64,000 bases of DNA, from contig NC_092793.1 of the NCBI RefSeq assembly GCF_918797505.1, positions 69,745,660 through 69,809,659 of the forward strand, written 5' to 3'. Within the stretch, counting starts at the first letter, position 1. Every line of letters starts with the position of its first letter. Shown piece after piece: positions 1 through 10,307 of this stretch. Under the pieces are notes generated by a model, which saw only the letters and a program-made list of their open reading frames with translations, was not told the origin of the DNA and made no database searches. Source of the stretch: Bemisia tabaci. Taxonomy: Eukaryota > Arthropoda > Insecta > Hemiptera > Aleyrodidae. The position numbers and the translations under genes are program-made.

Positions 1-99
1 TTTACAAGCTTTGAGGACGAGGAGTAGGAGCTATTCCGATGACCCAACTCTCAACCTAGAGGATTAAAATTTGATTATGCAGTGCTCTCTCTTAGACAG
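1..99 (+). CDS. Serpin exon with apparent 1-bp frameshift
   Basis: Frame 2 reads up to SDDPTLNLED and then meets TAA at 65-67. Frame 1 is open from 43 and reads LKFDYAVLSLRQ, ending in cag|gtagca at 99/100. Joined to exon 229-447 it gives YAVLSLRQ|SKGKILEFYKERAQQYY, the right length and pattern for this part of a serpin. One missing base around 62-66 would connect the two frames. It is either a sequencing or assembly error, or a real disabling mutation. Confidence 0.6.
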
Positions 100-3000
100 G
101 TAGCAAATGCTCTGTCTATCTTACCTTTCGAAACAGTCCATCTAACTCACAGCAATGATCTTGTAAAAACTTTTAAGCATGATTAAAGACCCTGTAAGTG
201 ATATTGTTTTTTTTTTCTTTCCTTGTAGAGCAAAGGAAAAATACTTGAATTTTACAAAGAGCGGGCGCAGCAATACTATGACGGTCATGTAGAGGAAGTC
301 AACTTTTCTACAATCGGTGACGTGTTGAGGCGGCGAACAAATCTTTTGATTAAACGCCAAACTCTGGGTCGTATTCCCGAATACCTTCGAGGGTCCAGTC
401 TCAACTTGAAACCGCCAATGGCAGCCTTCGCAGCGAACATATTCCAGGTAATTTCAGCTAAATTTGTGATTTTTAAAACTATGAAAGCAGACTCATACAT
501 ATAATTACGTAAATAAAGTTGAAAAAGGCCTAGTGCTAGAAAAAACCCTTGGATCGTTCCTTGCAGGTGGAGAATATTTTAAGGAAGCTCCTTTTAGTTT
601 TTCAGCACTCTTTAGTTTTTTTCAGCGCTTCGCGCCTGCACGTTACGCGTTGCTCTGGTTTTATTTTTGGACGTACCTATTTATACTAAAAGGAACTATG
701 TCACACACAATCCCTACGCACATAGTTCCTTTTAGCAGAAATACGTTCACTTCAGAGTCTGATGCGAAAATAACTTCGCTGAGCATCGACATTTTGTCAC
801 TCTTCTGACTTAAGAGCGTATCTCAATTGGACGTATTTATGCTAAAAGGTACTATGTGCATAGGTTTCCCATGAGACATAGTTCCTTTTGGCAGAAATAT
901 GTTCAATTTCCATGTGAGCCCCGTCTTACGTATAAATCCATGCTTTCTGAGACTCATGTGGAAATCGAGGTACACCCTCACGTCGGAGGAGCGACGATTT
1001 CTGGTTCTTTCGAAACAAAGGGATGATGATTAAAAATGCGGAAACGTAGGACACGTTTTTTACAACGAAACTAACTGAAAGTAAACAAGATATGAATGTT
1101 CTTTGATGCGTAAATTCAAACTTCCCGATCATTAAAAAAAACCATAATCTACTCAAGTTGAATCGCACACTAAAGGTAATTGTGGCCTTTGCAGTATGAA
1201 AATATGCCACCTCGATGTCTGCAATTCGAGCCAGCTATCGCACATTTTACACTATGAACAACTTGGGGTGGGAAAAGAAAACCAACTCTCTCTTATAGAG
1301 AAACCGGTGCGCGATTTGATTCGGGTGGACTCTTGTTTTTCACGTGAGCGGGTAATTCAAATTTTTCGTAACCAGTGATAAAAACGTTGATATCTTGATT
1401 AGGAATCAAATTCAGTAATTTTTGTTGCGCAAATCGTGTTCTACGTGGAATATAAAGAGGTAACACGTAGACTTCATTTTGCTATTAGAAATCACTATTT
1501 CTGGCTCAACCGCAAAAACACTTATGTACAAAGGGAAACTAATGGTACTATAAGTTATAGGACATTTCGTCAACGATTTTTTGTCCGCGCACCTGTTTTT
1601 TCCAGTAATTTACGTCCACGCGTTTTTTCGACACGGGAGTTTTGGTCCACGTGCCAGTTGAGACCCTAAGTTAATTGGCCCACATGTAAATACAAACGAC
1701 AATTGCTCACGACGTTTTGGATGAAAATATATAATGTCTTGGAAGAATGAGGGTTTGCTTGTTTTTTTGTTTTGTCTGTTTGGTCCAACGGAGAATAATA
1801 TGTAGTTGAGAGTTTTGGTAAAAATGGGGGAGCGTCAATTCCATGAAATAAAATTCACTAAAACTCTCTGCACCTCTTTGGTGTAACAGGGCTTATTTAT
1901 CTTTCAAGAAATTCCCACCTTGTTATACCTGAACCGGATGAACCTCTATATTTGCCTCAGCTAAAGACTCTTAGATTTTTCCTGAGTACGATAAGTATCT
2001 TGATTTACTTTGCGAGGAAAGATCTGTACTTTTAAATAAAGGATGCCTGTCATTCTTAATACGTTCAATTTCGTATAATACTGTGCTACACTTCTGTTGT
2101 GAAATAGTTGATTCAGGCGCCGCCACACGGCGGGCTAGCGGCCAGCGCGAAACGTGCATTGGCGCCTACAAACCTAAGTGGATACTTCAAGCATTGTGCA
2201 ATGCGTGAAGTATCCACTTAGGTTTGTAGGCGCCAGTGAGCCTCTCGCGCTGGCAGCACGCCGCTCCGCTCTGTTCGGCTTTAATATTTATACTCGCATA
2301 GTCAGCGTTTTTTAACTCATGATTTTGAAATGTTAGCACACTCTGCATTGATTATTCTCATTTAAATTGATGGGGGAAAAAATGTTTATCAATTTATCAA
2401 AGGAGAATAATCATATATATGTGTTTTTTAAATATTGGTGGTTCCGTGTCAAATTTAATGATTTCCAAAGCACTTTAATTCTTTTCTTTTACATTTTGTG
2501 CTTTTATTGTGCTGCAGCGAGGTGTAAGCGCAACGAAACGCTCAAAATTTGACGTATTTGACTCTAAAAGATCGATGGACAAATAGGTTAAAACTAAAGA
2601 TTCCGTGCTTCTTGGTTTTTTTTTCCTCTTTTATTCATTTTTGCAGTTTCTGTCGGCATAACTGGGGCTCATTGAGATTAATGTCGCTTGGAAAAGGTTT
2701 TACAAATATTTGTCACGTTTTAAGAATATAAATTTTTTCAAAATGAAGTGATAATTTCGTAAAGAAAAAATTAAAAACAGTACCTATACATATATAAGGT
2801 ATATTGTACATTCAATATTTTAAGGATAGAAATAAAACCAAATATTCACTAATGACAATTTAAAAAGATGATTTAAAAGGAGCAAGTAATAACATTTCAT
2901 TTAGAAAAAGAGCAACCATAACAACACCTCCTTCTCTCTCAATTTCGCATTTCCCTATTGTCAATATAATTTTACATATCGACTAAAATATAACGCTTGG

Positions 3001-5361
3001 ACCAAGTCACTGTTGCTTATTTTACGTGTGGGCGTAAACTGGACAAAAAATCGTTGACAAAATGTCCTGAAACCGTACTATACGTTGTTTCTAAACTGAG
3101 CCAGAAATGTTTGTTCCGAATCGGTCAGTTGCGCTGGTCACAGAATCGTGTTTTGAACCTTGATTCTTGTAGATTAGCTAAAAATAATAAGATTTGGTCA
3201 AACAGCAACTTTCTACAATCAATATTAATCGAGATGACAACCTTTGAAAAGTCGGGTTTTTGACGTCGTCCACTGCGGTAGTGACACCCTTGGTTTCTTT
3301 CACCCTGCTTTCATCAATCAGTGAGACACACATTTGTACTGTTTGCTCAAGGTGAAACGCGGATGAAAACAGAGTGGAAGAAACGAAGTATGCACTACCG
3401 CGGTGTATGACGTCATAAATCGAATTTTTCAAAGCGCGATATCTCCGTTAACATAGGACGTAGAAAGTTCTTGTTCGGACGCATCTTAATATTTGTAGCC
3501 GATCGACAAGAATCAAGCATCAAAAAACGATTTTGAGACCAGCGCAACCAACCTATTGCAAAATTTTGTCCATGTGTCAAAATGCTTAAATTCGAAGCTC
3601 CTTGTCAGGTGGTCCATTTTGAATTTCGGCTTTGACCGTAAGATCCCTTTCCTCGCGTATGGTGACACATTTTGAAGTGAAGAATTATACTGAAGTATAT
3701 ATTTGATGTGTTTGGAAGACAAGGCGCATAAGTGCCGTTTTGGTTATTTCGAGAAATACGTGTTTGAAGTTTCGAAATTAAATGGATCCTTATGGCAGAA
3801 AGATAGTTCTGATGATAGAAACTGACTTTTTGATGCTTGAAAATTGGAATTCGGGACCGAACTTTTGCAGAATATGCGTCAAGACTAGTTCTGCTTGGAC
3901 GTTTTTATGCTAAATGAACTATGTGCACGTGGAAAGATGGGATGTGCTCGTTAGAGCTCGGGCCATAAGAATGAATGGGAATTTTAAAGCGCCAGTAACG
4001 TCAGCAGTGACGACCAGGCTCTACAACGACGACGAGCTCGCCGTCGGGGCGCTTTAACTCATGAGCCCTGTCCACAACGCTCTTGTCACATGTCCACGGC
4101 TCACGAGGTAGCTCTCAGTCCTTCTTGATTTAATGTAAAATCCCGCTTTTCCATTTTCTCAAAAGGAACTATATCCACTTTTATATTGTTTCTTATCGAG
4201 CCCAACACGAGCACACCCCATCTTTCCACTTGCACATAGTTCCTTTCAGCAGAAATACGTCCACTTGAAATCACGAATATCTCACCGGAAAAAAAACACA
4301 TTGGATCTATAGTCCAAACTCTTGAAAACATCGACAAGAAAAAATACTCTTGATTCAATCGGATTTGTGCTTGAATCAAAACGAAATCCGCTTAAATTGA
4401 AAGGCTTGGTTCTTGATTTAAGCTAGATTCTGATTGAATCAAGAGTTTTTCTTGTCGATGTTTTTAAGAGTCTGGACTCTAGATCCAATGTGTTTTTTTT
4501 CCAGTGCTCCATTATTCAAAAACTGCACTTATGCGCCTTGTCATCCAAGTCCCTCATTTGGTATTTTCTTTTTTTTTGCAGACGGACTGCGATCTCGCAT
4601 CGACGGACGGCCGAGACGGGGAGATGTACTTCGTGGTGAGACCCTCGACGCGGCAGAGGAGGCTGGTCCCGGTGCCGGCGGCGGTGTGGAGGAGCGGATT
4701 TCTGGCCGGCTACGAGCCCGGTCTGGACGCCACGGCCGTCTCCATCGGATCAGACTCCGTCGTGAGCACCATCTTCGTGCTCCCCGGTCAGCAGGGACAG
4801 GTGGCCCCCGGCGACGGGTTGGCCCGCCTGGAGCAGCGCCTCATCGAGACCTCGTACAGGCGCGGCGGCTGGTCTCGCCTCCTCAGGAGTCTCCTCCTGA
4901 GGCCCGGCCTCGAGATCCAGCTCCCCAGATTCTCGCACAGATCCGTCCTCAACGTCACGTCTGCCCTCCAGCGGATGGGCCTCAAGGACATCTTCGACTC
5001 GGAGAAAGCGGACCTCAGAGGGCTCAACGGCTACACCAACGATCTCTACCTGTCCGATATGGTGCAAGTCAACACTTTCAGCACTTGCGGCGAGGATGCT
5101 GCCGGGGCGCGACACCACGTCGAGACTTACCCCTCGTCCCCGCAGAGGGTCGGTAGAGAGGACCCGGAGGTCTACCCCATCCCGGATGATCTGGACCATG
5201 ATATCTACTCGCATTTGCCGCTGAATCTGCGGCCGAGACAAGCCAGGCTTCCGGATAACCCGAGGCTCCGTTTCGATAGGCCCTTCTTGTACTTCGTTCG
5301 TCACAACCCCACAGGGATGATCCTCCATGTCGGTCGTTTCAACCCTCGACTCTTGCCTTAG
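1..5361 (+). CDS. Serpin (partial, C-terminal three exons)
   Basis: Serine-protease-inhibitor-fold protein. Visible exons: <1-99, 229-447 and 4582-5361 (stop TAG), joined in phase 0 at GT..AG introns 100-228 and 448-4581. Exon 229-447 (73 aa) reads EFYKERAQQYYDGHVEEVNF, matching the serpin 'YYGAEVESVDF' region. The last exon (259 aa) carries LPRFSHRSVLNVTSALQRMG, GLKDIFDSEKADL and the C-terminal signature FDRPFLYFVRHNPTGMILHV followed by GRFNPRL. N-terminal exons lie left of the window. The first exon needs one frame change near 62-66 to read through (see findings). The 70 residues between strand 5A and the C-terminal signature lack the alanine-rich hinge of inhibitory serpins, so protease inhibition is doubtful. 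The last exon is strikingly GC-rich against AT-rich flanks. Serpin family is certain; the subfamily is not (possibly Spn100A-like, from memory). Confidence 0.88.
669..749. repeat. Hairpin mini-element, copy 1
   Basis: Short palindromic element with arms of the form GGACGTA..TATACTAAAAGGAAC and GTTCCTTTTAGCAGAAATACGT around a central CTATGT..ACATAG. Related copies are at 829-904, 13167-13242 and, expanded, 3898-4264 and 41372-41505. It looks like a very small MITE lying in a serpin intron. Confidence 0.75.
829..904. repeat. Hairpin mini-element, copy 2
   Basis: Same family as 669-749: GGACGTATTTATGCTAAAAGG at the left and CCTTTTGGCAGAAATATG at the right, around 76 bp in all. Flanking TCAATT/TTCAATT may be part of the TIR or a target duplication. 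Confidence 0.7.
2161..2234. repeat. Perfect 28-bp-arm hairpin built from minisatellite monomer
   Basis: Arms 2161-2188 and 2207-2234 are exact reverse complements. The 18-nt loop is itself nearly palindromic (GCATTG..CAATGC). The right half, AATGCGTGAAGTATCCACTT then GTAGGCGCC, is a diverged version of the monomer found in the arrays at 15751, 42530 and 50930. So this is a head-to-head pair of satellite-type monomers. Confidence 0.8.
3128..3548. repeat. TIR element, GTTGCGCTGGTC family
   Basis: The left end is GTTGCGCTGGTCACAGAATC and the right end is GATTTTGAGACCAGCGCAAC, about 420 bp apart. Related single ends are at about 14427 and 59762. No transposase ORF is present, so it is non-autonomous. 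It lies in the serpin intron. Confidence 0.65.
3898..4264. repeat. Expanded copy of the hairpin mini-element
   Basis: The ends GGACGTTTTTATGCTAAATG and TTTCAGCAGAAATACGTCC are those of the 76-81 bp hairpins, but about 330 bp separate them. Inner arms (GTGGAAAGATGGGATGTGCT near 3930 and its complement near 4210) extend the palindrome. This may be the longer parent form of the short hairpins. Confidence 0.6.
4283..4506. repeat. MITE with ~80-bp inverted arms, copy 1
   Basis: The ends are CACCGGAAAAAAAACACATT and AATGTGTTTTTTTTCCAGTG. The arms continue through ACTCTTGAAAACATCGACAA and its complement. A second copy lies at 10077-10307. It is non-coding and nested inside 3718-4542. Confidence 0.8.
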
Positions 5362-6197
5362 TTCTATTGAGATCTCTAATTACTGAAAAAAAAACAACGC
5401 ATTCCAAGGCCTGTTAGTTCATGACGTTTTTCACCCCAAAAAGGGACCGAGAAAAGGTAGCAAGTGAGACAGATTCTGGCGACTCCCTAGGTTTCTGAAT
5501 TTTGCAGCGCGACTAAAACCGGCCGATGTGGAATAAGTGGTGATTATTTTTTTGTGATCGGTTTGACTGACGTAGAAAATTTTTCTCATTGCGCAACCCA
5601 ATGTCAAAAATTTGGTAACTGTCACAAAGTACCTTGGTTTAACTGATTGCATCTATAAGCGTGACTGTGTTATCTGAGGGTACGAGAGTATGCACTTGCA
5701 TGAATGAGTGTACATATTTACATGTATACGTACTTATAAATATTTATTTCCTCTTAGCCACTGTATGTTCATATGTACTCGATTTAAAGTTCCTCCTTAA
5801 ATTGTAAGGCATTCATGGCATGAATGTTGCAGGTTTTTACCTACTTTATTTCTATTTTTACTAAGCTCTCGTATTCGTATGGTTAAATTTATGTTTATTT
5901 ATTTTTGTTTTTAAGCTCCTTCTTTGTTTTCCCAGCTCTCTGAAATTATTGTTGCAAAAACTGATAACTGTTCCTACCTGGCTCAGAACCAAAACTATAA
6001 CGCAATTTACGATTTTCGGGAAATTGGAAAGTCATGATTTTTACTATTCAAGACTATTTAAGAATTTAGTTTCAAAAATATATGTTTGAGCAAAGATTTC
6101 ATGACTAAATGGTTTGCAAGCCAAAGATTTTAACTGGAAACTGCCAAATTTAGGTGTTTAAAATAGTTGTATTTATTTTTGGAATTAGACTTTTTCA

Positions 6198-6203
6198 AAT
6201 AAA
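6198..6203 (+). terminator. Candidate poly(A) signal of the serpin gene
   Basis: AATAAA lies about 840 bp after the serpin stop codon, in AT-rich sequence without other coding potential. The stretch 5362-6220 is therefore the likely 3' UTR. No transcript evidence is available. Confidence 0.35.
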
Positions 6204-6219
6204 ATTGTGATTGACTCTT

Positions 6220-9200
6220 GTCTTATAATATTAAGCGATGTATCTATTTAACTTTATTTTCATTTTTCATTTCATTTATTTATTTATTCATCGTGTGCCG
6301 GTGAATTATGTACATTTCTCGGATGGAAAACCATGACATCTCTAGAAAATAAATACGAAGTGGAGTAAGTAAAGAGAAATACTCGGTTATTTCGAGCAGT
6401 TCCTTTACTTGTGATTTGAAAAACACCAAAAAATATAAAATTTGAATTCCTTTGAATTTTAGCCGCAATATGAGTTGTGCGAGCACCAATAGAGGTAATT
6501 CTGAAGTATCAAAACTACAAGATGTGTTTAGACAGAAAAGACCCAATTTTAATTGATATCTTATTTCAAATGTTATTTATTCTTCAATATGCTCATGCTA
6601 CTTTGCCTGTATTTTCTTGTAAGTACATGGCTTGGCTCCTTCTCACTGATTGTCTCTACGAATAATTTCTTTTTTAATAACAGCTGGAGATTTTGCTAAC
6701 ATTTCGAAAGTCTGAGAAAATGTTGATTCTCCCAGAATGTTTATTGCCTAGTCTCATATGAATATGACGCTAGTCTGGCAATTCAAACGTCTCATTATTT
6801 CAATCATAACTTTTATTTTTTCATGAATATACTGATAGAAAATATTTGATTCAACAATGTGATGTATTACTGGGTAAAAATTTCGTATAACTCAAGTGCG
6901 ATTGCAGTCAAATTATTATGACATTTTTCTCTACTTTTATCGCAACAGCAAAGAACCCTACAACAAAACGGCCAAATCAGCCCAAACACGGAATCCTACG
7001 ATTTTCTCAGGGATGAAAGAAGGATCTTCCCGGACACTCAAAACTGGTCATACTTGGGAAGACTCTCTTTCATCCCTGAGAAAATCGTAGGATTCCGTGT
7101 TTAGGCCGATTTGGCCGTTTTGTTGTAGGGTTCTTTGTTTGAGAGGCATTTTACGTCAGGATTTTGTAACTCATCAATTAATGCGAAGAATGAATTTTAA
7201 TGGTACTGATGTAAACGTACATTTCCATTCTGACTGACTGGAAAAAAGGATAAGAAAAATTGTTTGCCTTAGAATTATTTTCTTTGTACGATAGGCCCTC
7301 TAAAGAATCGTCTGATGGTGTCCATCAAGAACTTACTTATCGATGATGTAAGCAGAAAAACACGTATCTCGATTGCAGTGTAGTGAAATTTGCCTAACTT
7401 TATGTCCCAGTAGAAAATAGGAACTAAAATATTGGAAAAGATCCATAAAAATTTTACATGCGTAAAAGCTGTAAATTAGATTTTCAGCTGCTCCAAAAGA
7501 AATGATTGAAATCTTGCGGATTAGGAAGGGTTAAATTATTTGCCTGAATATAAATTTTTGGTTTAAAGTTTGCTGCATCGCAAATCGAGTTACTTGATTT
7601 TCAATTTTCACCATGAAAGTGACGATATTTTATAAAAATTGTAAATGTGATGAAATATAGGTAATAAAAGCTGTCAGTTAAAATAAAGATTGATATTTTG
7701 AATTCTATCGTCTCGTAAAGTGAATAGTGGAAATTCAAAACATGGTAAAGGCTATCATGTGTTTTTAAGATTGTGCATAGTCTTCAGCATTATAAATTAC
7801 CGGAAGAAGAAATGACCTCGTCTTATGAACTTATTATTAAAAAATGTTCTCTAAATTCTAATCTTATTTTCATGACATGAGTTTCTTTTCTCAAGTCGCT
7901 GCATTCCCGTTGAATAAGAGAAACAGTCGCACTATTATAGCAACACCCGATGGCAATTACCAGGTTTGAATTTCCAATCCTCAAGTCGACTACATTTTGC
8001 AATTAGGAACTACTATTCCTGGTGCATTTTAGAAAAAAATACACGTGCCATAGTTTCCCCATGCAGATACATGCTTTTATGAATCAGTCAGAAATAGTTG
8101 TTACCCTATTGCAAAATCAAGTCTGAAATTCCTATTAAATGAAGCTGCGGCATACACTTTTAAAGGCAACCACCCATTCAAAGATTCGAGTTGGTTTTTA
8201 TTTCTTTCTCCTCTTTGAATGATCAAGTACCTGGTTTTTCTTCTCTTACTTCTTCTCGAAGGTAAACATGACGGAAACAATTGAAAGGTATAAAAGAGGT
8301 AAACATTTTTGAGGCTGAAATGATTTGATATTCTCATTTATCATTTGTTCTACGAGCATGGACATTTAAGTGAATGTATAGAGAACTTAATGTCCAAATG
8401 GTTACAAAAAAATAAATAAACGAAAGTATTTACATCATTGGAAATAAATATATTTACACGAAATGATAATTACGTTTCAGATCACAGCTTAGAGAATTTG
8501 TCATTTCAGAGTATTCAATTCTATCACATAATACTTACAGTCGGCCAGAATGATAATTTTTCAGAAAGAGATACCTACAATCTAGATTGCAACTTTGGGG
8601 GGGGGGGGGGTGTCGTTACACTCGTATGCAAAGGTAATTTAAACAAACACGTCATCTCTCAATATGGCCGAGATATTTTCAATTCTATAAATAATATTTA
8701 AAGAATCTATTTAAGTGATTGATGATTTACAAGGTTACAATGGTTTTACAAGTGCGTTTTGATGCGACGCAAGGATGATAGCATTTTAAAAATGAAAAAT
8801 TATTTGGAAAGAAAAGCTTTAAACTGTTGCTTAAATTCATTGTTAACCCTAAAATCACAGAAGCCAAAGTACGCAGCCCTTCGGTCAAGGATATAAAAAT
8901 CAGGAAAGGCGGGTCGATCTGGAGCAATATATACAATATACTGGAGAAGGAGATGGGAAGGGGGGGGAGCAGTGTGTTCAACAAGTGATTCAAGACTTAC
9001 ATAGACGCTATGAAACTTACTGTAGAGATTGTGTCATGGATTTAACGTGACCCGGGAAAACAATCCAGGCCTCAATAGAAAATTTTTTAAGAGAGGTCAT
9101 TATCGTATTCATTTTTACGTACTCACAGACGAAGAATCGTAGTTTCAAAACTGTGTAATTCAGTGCACACTCAACTTGTTGAAAACGATCGTTCATTTAA

Positions 9201-9318
9201 AGCACCAGGACATACTCACGAATGCGATTTTACACTCACACGCGGATTGGAATAACTCGCAAAATAAATCATGTGGATGTCGTCACAGACCATTTTTTCG
9301 CGGTGCGTTTAGATGGGT
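6220..9318. other. Intergenic, no gene recognised
   Basis: AT-rich spacer between the serpin and the crystallin-like gene. It contains one fold-back MITE (6949-7137), a 14-G run (8597-8610) and no ORF that resembles a protein I know. The small ORFs here are low-complexity translations of AT-rich DNA. Confidence 0.5.
6949..7137. repeat. Fold-back MITE, 189 bp
   Basis: Near-perfect arms of about 80 bp start with CAAAGAACCCTACAACAAAA and end with the complement TTTTGTTGTAGGGTTCTTTG. A related left half lies at 62663-62761. It has no coding capacity. Confidence 0.85.
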
Positions 9319-9622
9319 GAGAAATACGAGCGTTCCGAGGTCAATTTCGAGGCGGGGAAAGAACTCGCGGGGGGTCAAAGTTCACAGTTGACACAGAACT
9401 CATCGCAGGAGCCGATGGACTCGGCGGTTTTGTCGAAGCTCCAAACGTCGAGGGCTCCGTGGCTGGGGGTGAGAAATACGAGCGTTCCGAGGTCAATTTC
9501 GAAGCAACGGAAGAACTTTAGGGGGGTCAAAGTTCACAGTTGACACAGAACTCGTCGCAGGAGCCGATGGACTCGGCGGTTTTGTCGAAGCTCCAAACGT
9601 CGAGGGCCCCGTGGCTGGGGGT
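9319..9622. repeat. Tandem duplication, 152-bp period, of a gene's 3' end
   Basis: Two head-to-tail copies: 9319-9470 and 9471-9622. Each starts GAGAAATACGAGCGTTCCGA and includes the last ~30 codons and stop of the minus-strand crystallin-like gene plus ~55 bp of its 3' flank. The two copies differ mainly in the 3' flank; within the coding part I see only synonymous changes (Gly GGG/GGA, Asp GAC/GAT). Confidence 0.9.
9375..9467 (-). pseudogene. Duplicated C-terminal fragment of the crystallin-like gene
   Basis: The minus strand encodes PSHGALDVWSFDKTAESIGS and continues to the same C-terminus and TGA as residues 86-115 of the gene at 9527-9874. It has no start or signal peptide of its own. 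It lies in the 3' flank of the intact gene, so it may be transcribed as part of its 3' UTR. Confidence 0.75.
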
Positions 9623-9874
9623 GCCCGGGTAGAGCTGGATGCTCCGGCCGGTGCACTCGCGGGCGTCGTAGAGGACGAGGCAGGTGCCCCACGTGTTGAT
9701 GGAGGAGATGAGCCGGGTGAAGTTGTCGGGGACGTTGGAGCAGCCCCCGTTGGAGAGGACCATGCTGTTGCCTTTGAAGGAGGGCTCGTCGAAGATGGTG
9801 GCGTACCAGGAGAGCCCTTGCCCGGCGATCGCCGCCAGGAGGAGCGGCACGAGGAGGAGACGCGCGTGGCTCAT
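9527..9874 (-). CDS. Secreted beta/gamma-crystallin-like protein
   Basis: Intronless 115-aa protein with start at 9874. The ATG was chosen because it begins a clean signal peptide (residues 1-20, MSHARLLLVPLLLAAIAGQG); the frame stays open 117 bp further upstream. The mature part shows two Greek-key-like strands, ATIFDEPSFKGNSMVL (25-40) and LVLYDARECTGRSIQL (66-81). These fit the [FY]xxxxFxG pattern of beta/gamma-crystallin motifs. There are six cysteines (45, 65, 74, 106, 110, 113), suiting an extracellular disulphide-bonded fold, and one N-glycosylation site (N51-F-T). Codons are strongly GC-rich. The role is unknown; secreted crystallin-fold proteins in insects include salivary and haemolymph proteins, but that is inference. 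Its last 30 codons are duplicated downstream. Confidence 0.72.
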   Translation of the reverse strand: MSHARLLLVPLLLAAIAGQGLSWYATIFDEPSFKGNSMVLSNGGCSNVPDNFTRLISSINTWGTCLVLYDARECTGRSIQLYPGTPSHGALDVWSFDKTAESIGSCDEFCVNCEL

Positions 9875-10076
9875 GATCACTTTGACGCAAAGTCGCCAAC
9901 TGACGGATGATTTCCCTGTTTCCCGGCTCATCGGCTCACCAAACTCGTTCTCGCACTCGTTTGCATGGCAGCGGCCAAGGTCGGAAACCATTTGAGTCGC
10001 ATGCCGGGTAATCCCGCGGTGGCGATGCCAACTTTCAGCGACGCCATATCTTCCTCGAAAACTTAATTTACGTGTA

Positions 10077-10307
10077 CACTGGGAAAAAAAAACACATAGG
10101 ATCTAGAGTCAAGACTCTTGAAAACATCGACAAGAAAAAGTGCTCTTGATTCGATCAGAATCTAGCTTAAATCAAGAACCAAGCCTCTTAATTTCATCGG
10201 ATTTCGTTTTGATTCAAGCAAAAATCCGATTGAATCAAGAGTATTTTTTCTTTGTCAATTTTTCAAGAGTCTGGACTCTAGATCCAATGTGTTTTTTATT
10301 CCCAATG
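10077..10307. repeat. MITE with ~80-bp inverted arms, copy 2
   Basis: Same family as 4283-4506: CACTGGGAAAAAAAAACACA at the left and AATGTGTTTTTTATTCCC at the right, with internal ACTCTTGAAAACATCGACAA. It lies about 200 bp upstream of the crystallin-like gene's start. Confidence 0.78.

Larger units (their letters stand above)
3718..4542. repeat. TIR element carrying two nested insertions
   Basis: The outer TIRs are GACAAGGCGCATAAGTGC (left) and its complement GCACTTATGCGCCTTGTC (right). A shorter relative at 29307-29543 has the same ends without the insertions. Within it sit an expanded hairpin element (3898-4264) and a 224-bp MITE (4283-4506). The outer element therefore inserted first, then the others. 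Confidence 0.7.

Noticed and set aside
194..228. A 35-nt intron using the donor CCT|gtaagt at 193/194
   Set aside because: Too short for a normal spliceosomal intron. The donor at 99/100 joins two serpin-like segments in phase, which explains the data better.
4434..5156. Overlapping long frame rich in Arg/Pro/Ala over the serpin exon
   Set aside because: A shadow frame created by GC-rich codons of the serpin; low-complexity composition and no family resemblance.
8597..8610. G-quadruplex from the 14-G run (also 19 G at 50520)
   Set aside because: A simple homopolymer, likely replication slippage or a sequencing-prone tract; no separate G-tracts with loops.
9534..9995. Alternative frames on both strands over the crystallin-like gene
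   Set aside because: They are out-of-frame translations of GC-rich DNA. Only one frame gives a signal peptide, paired motifs and cysteines.
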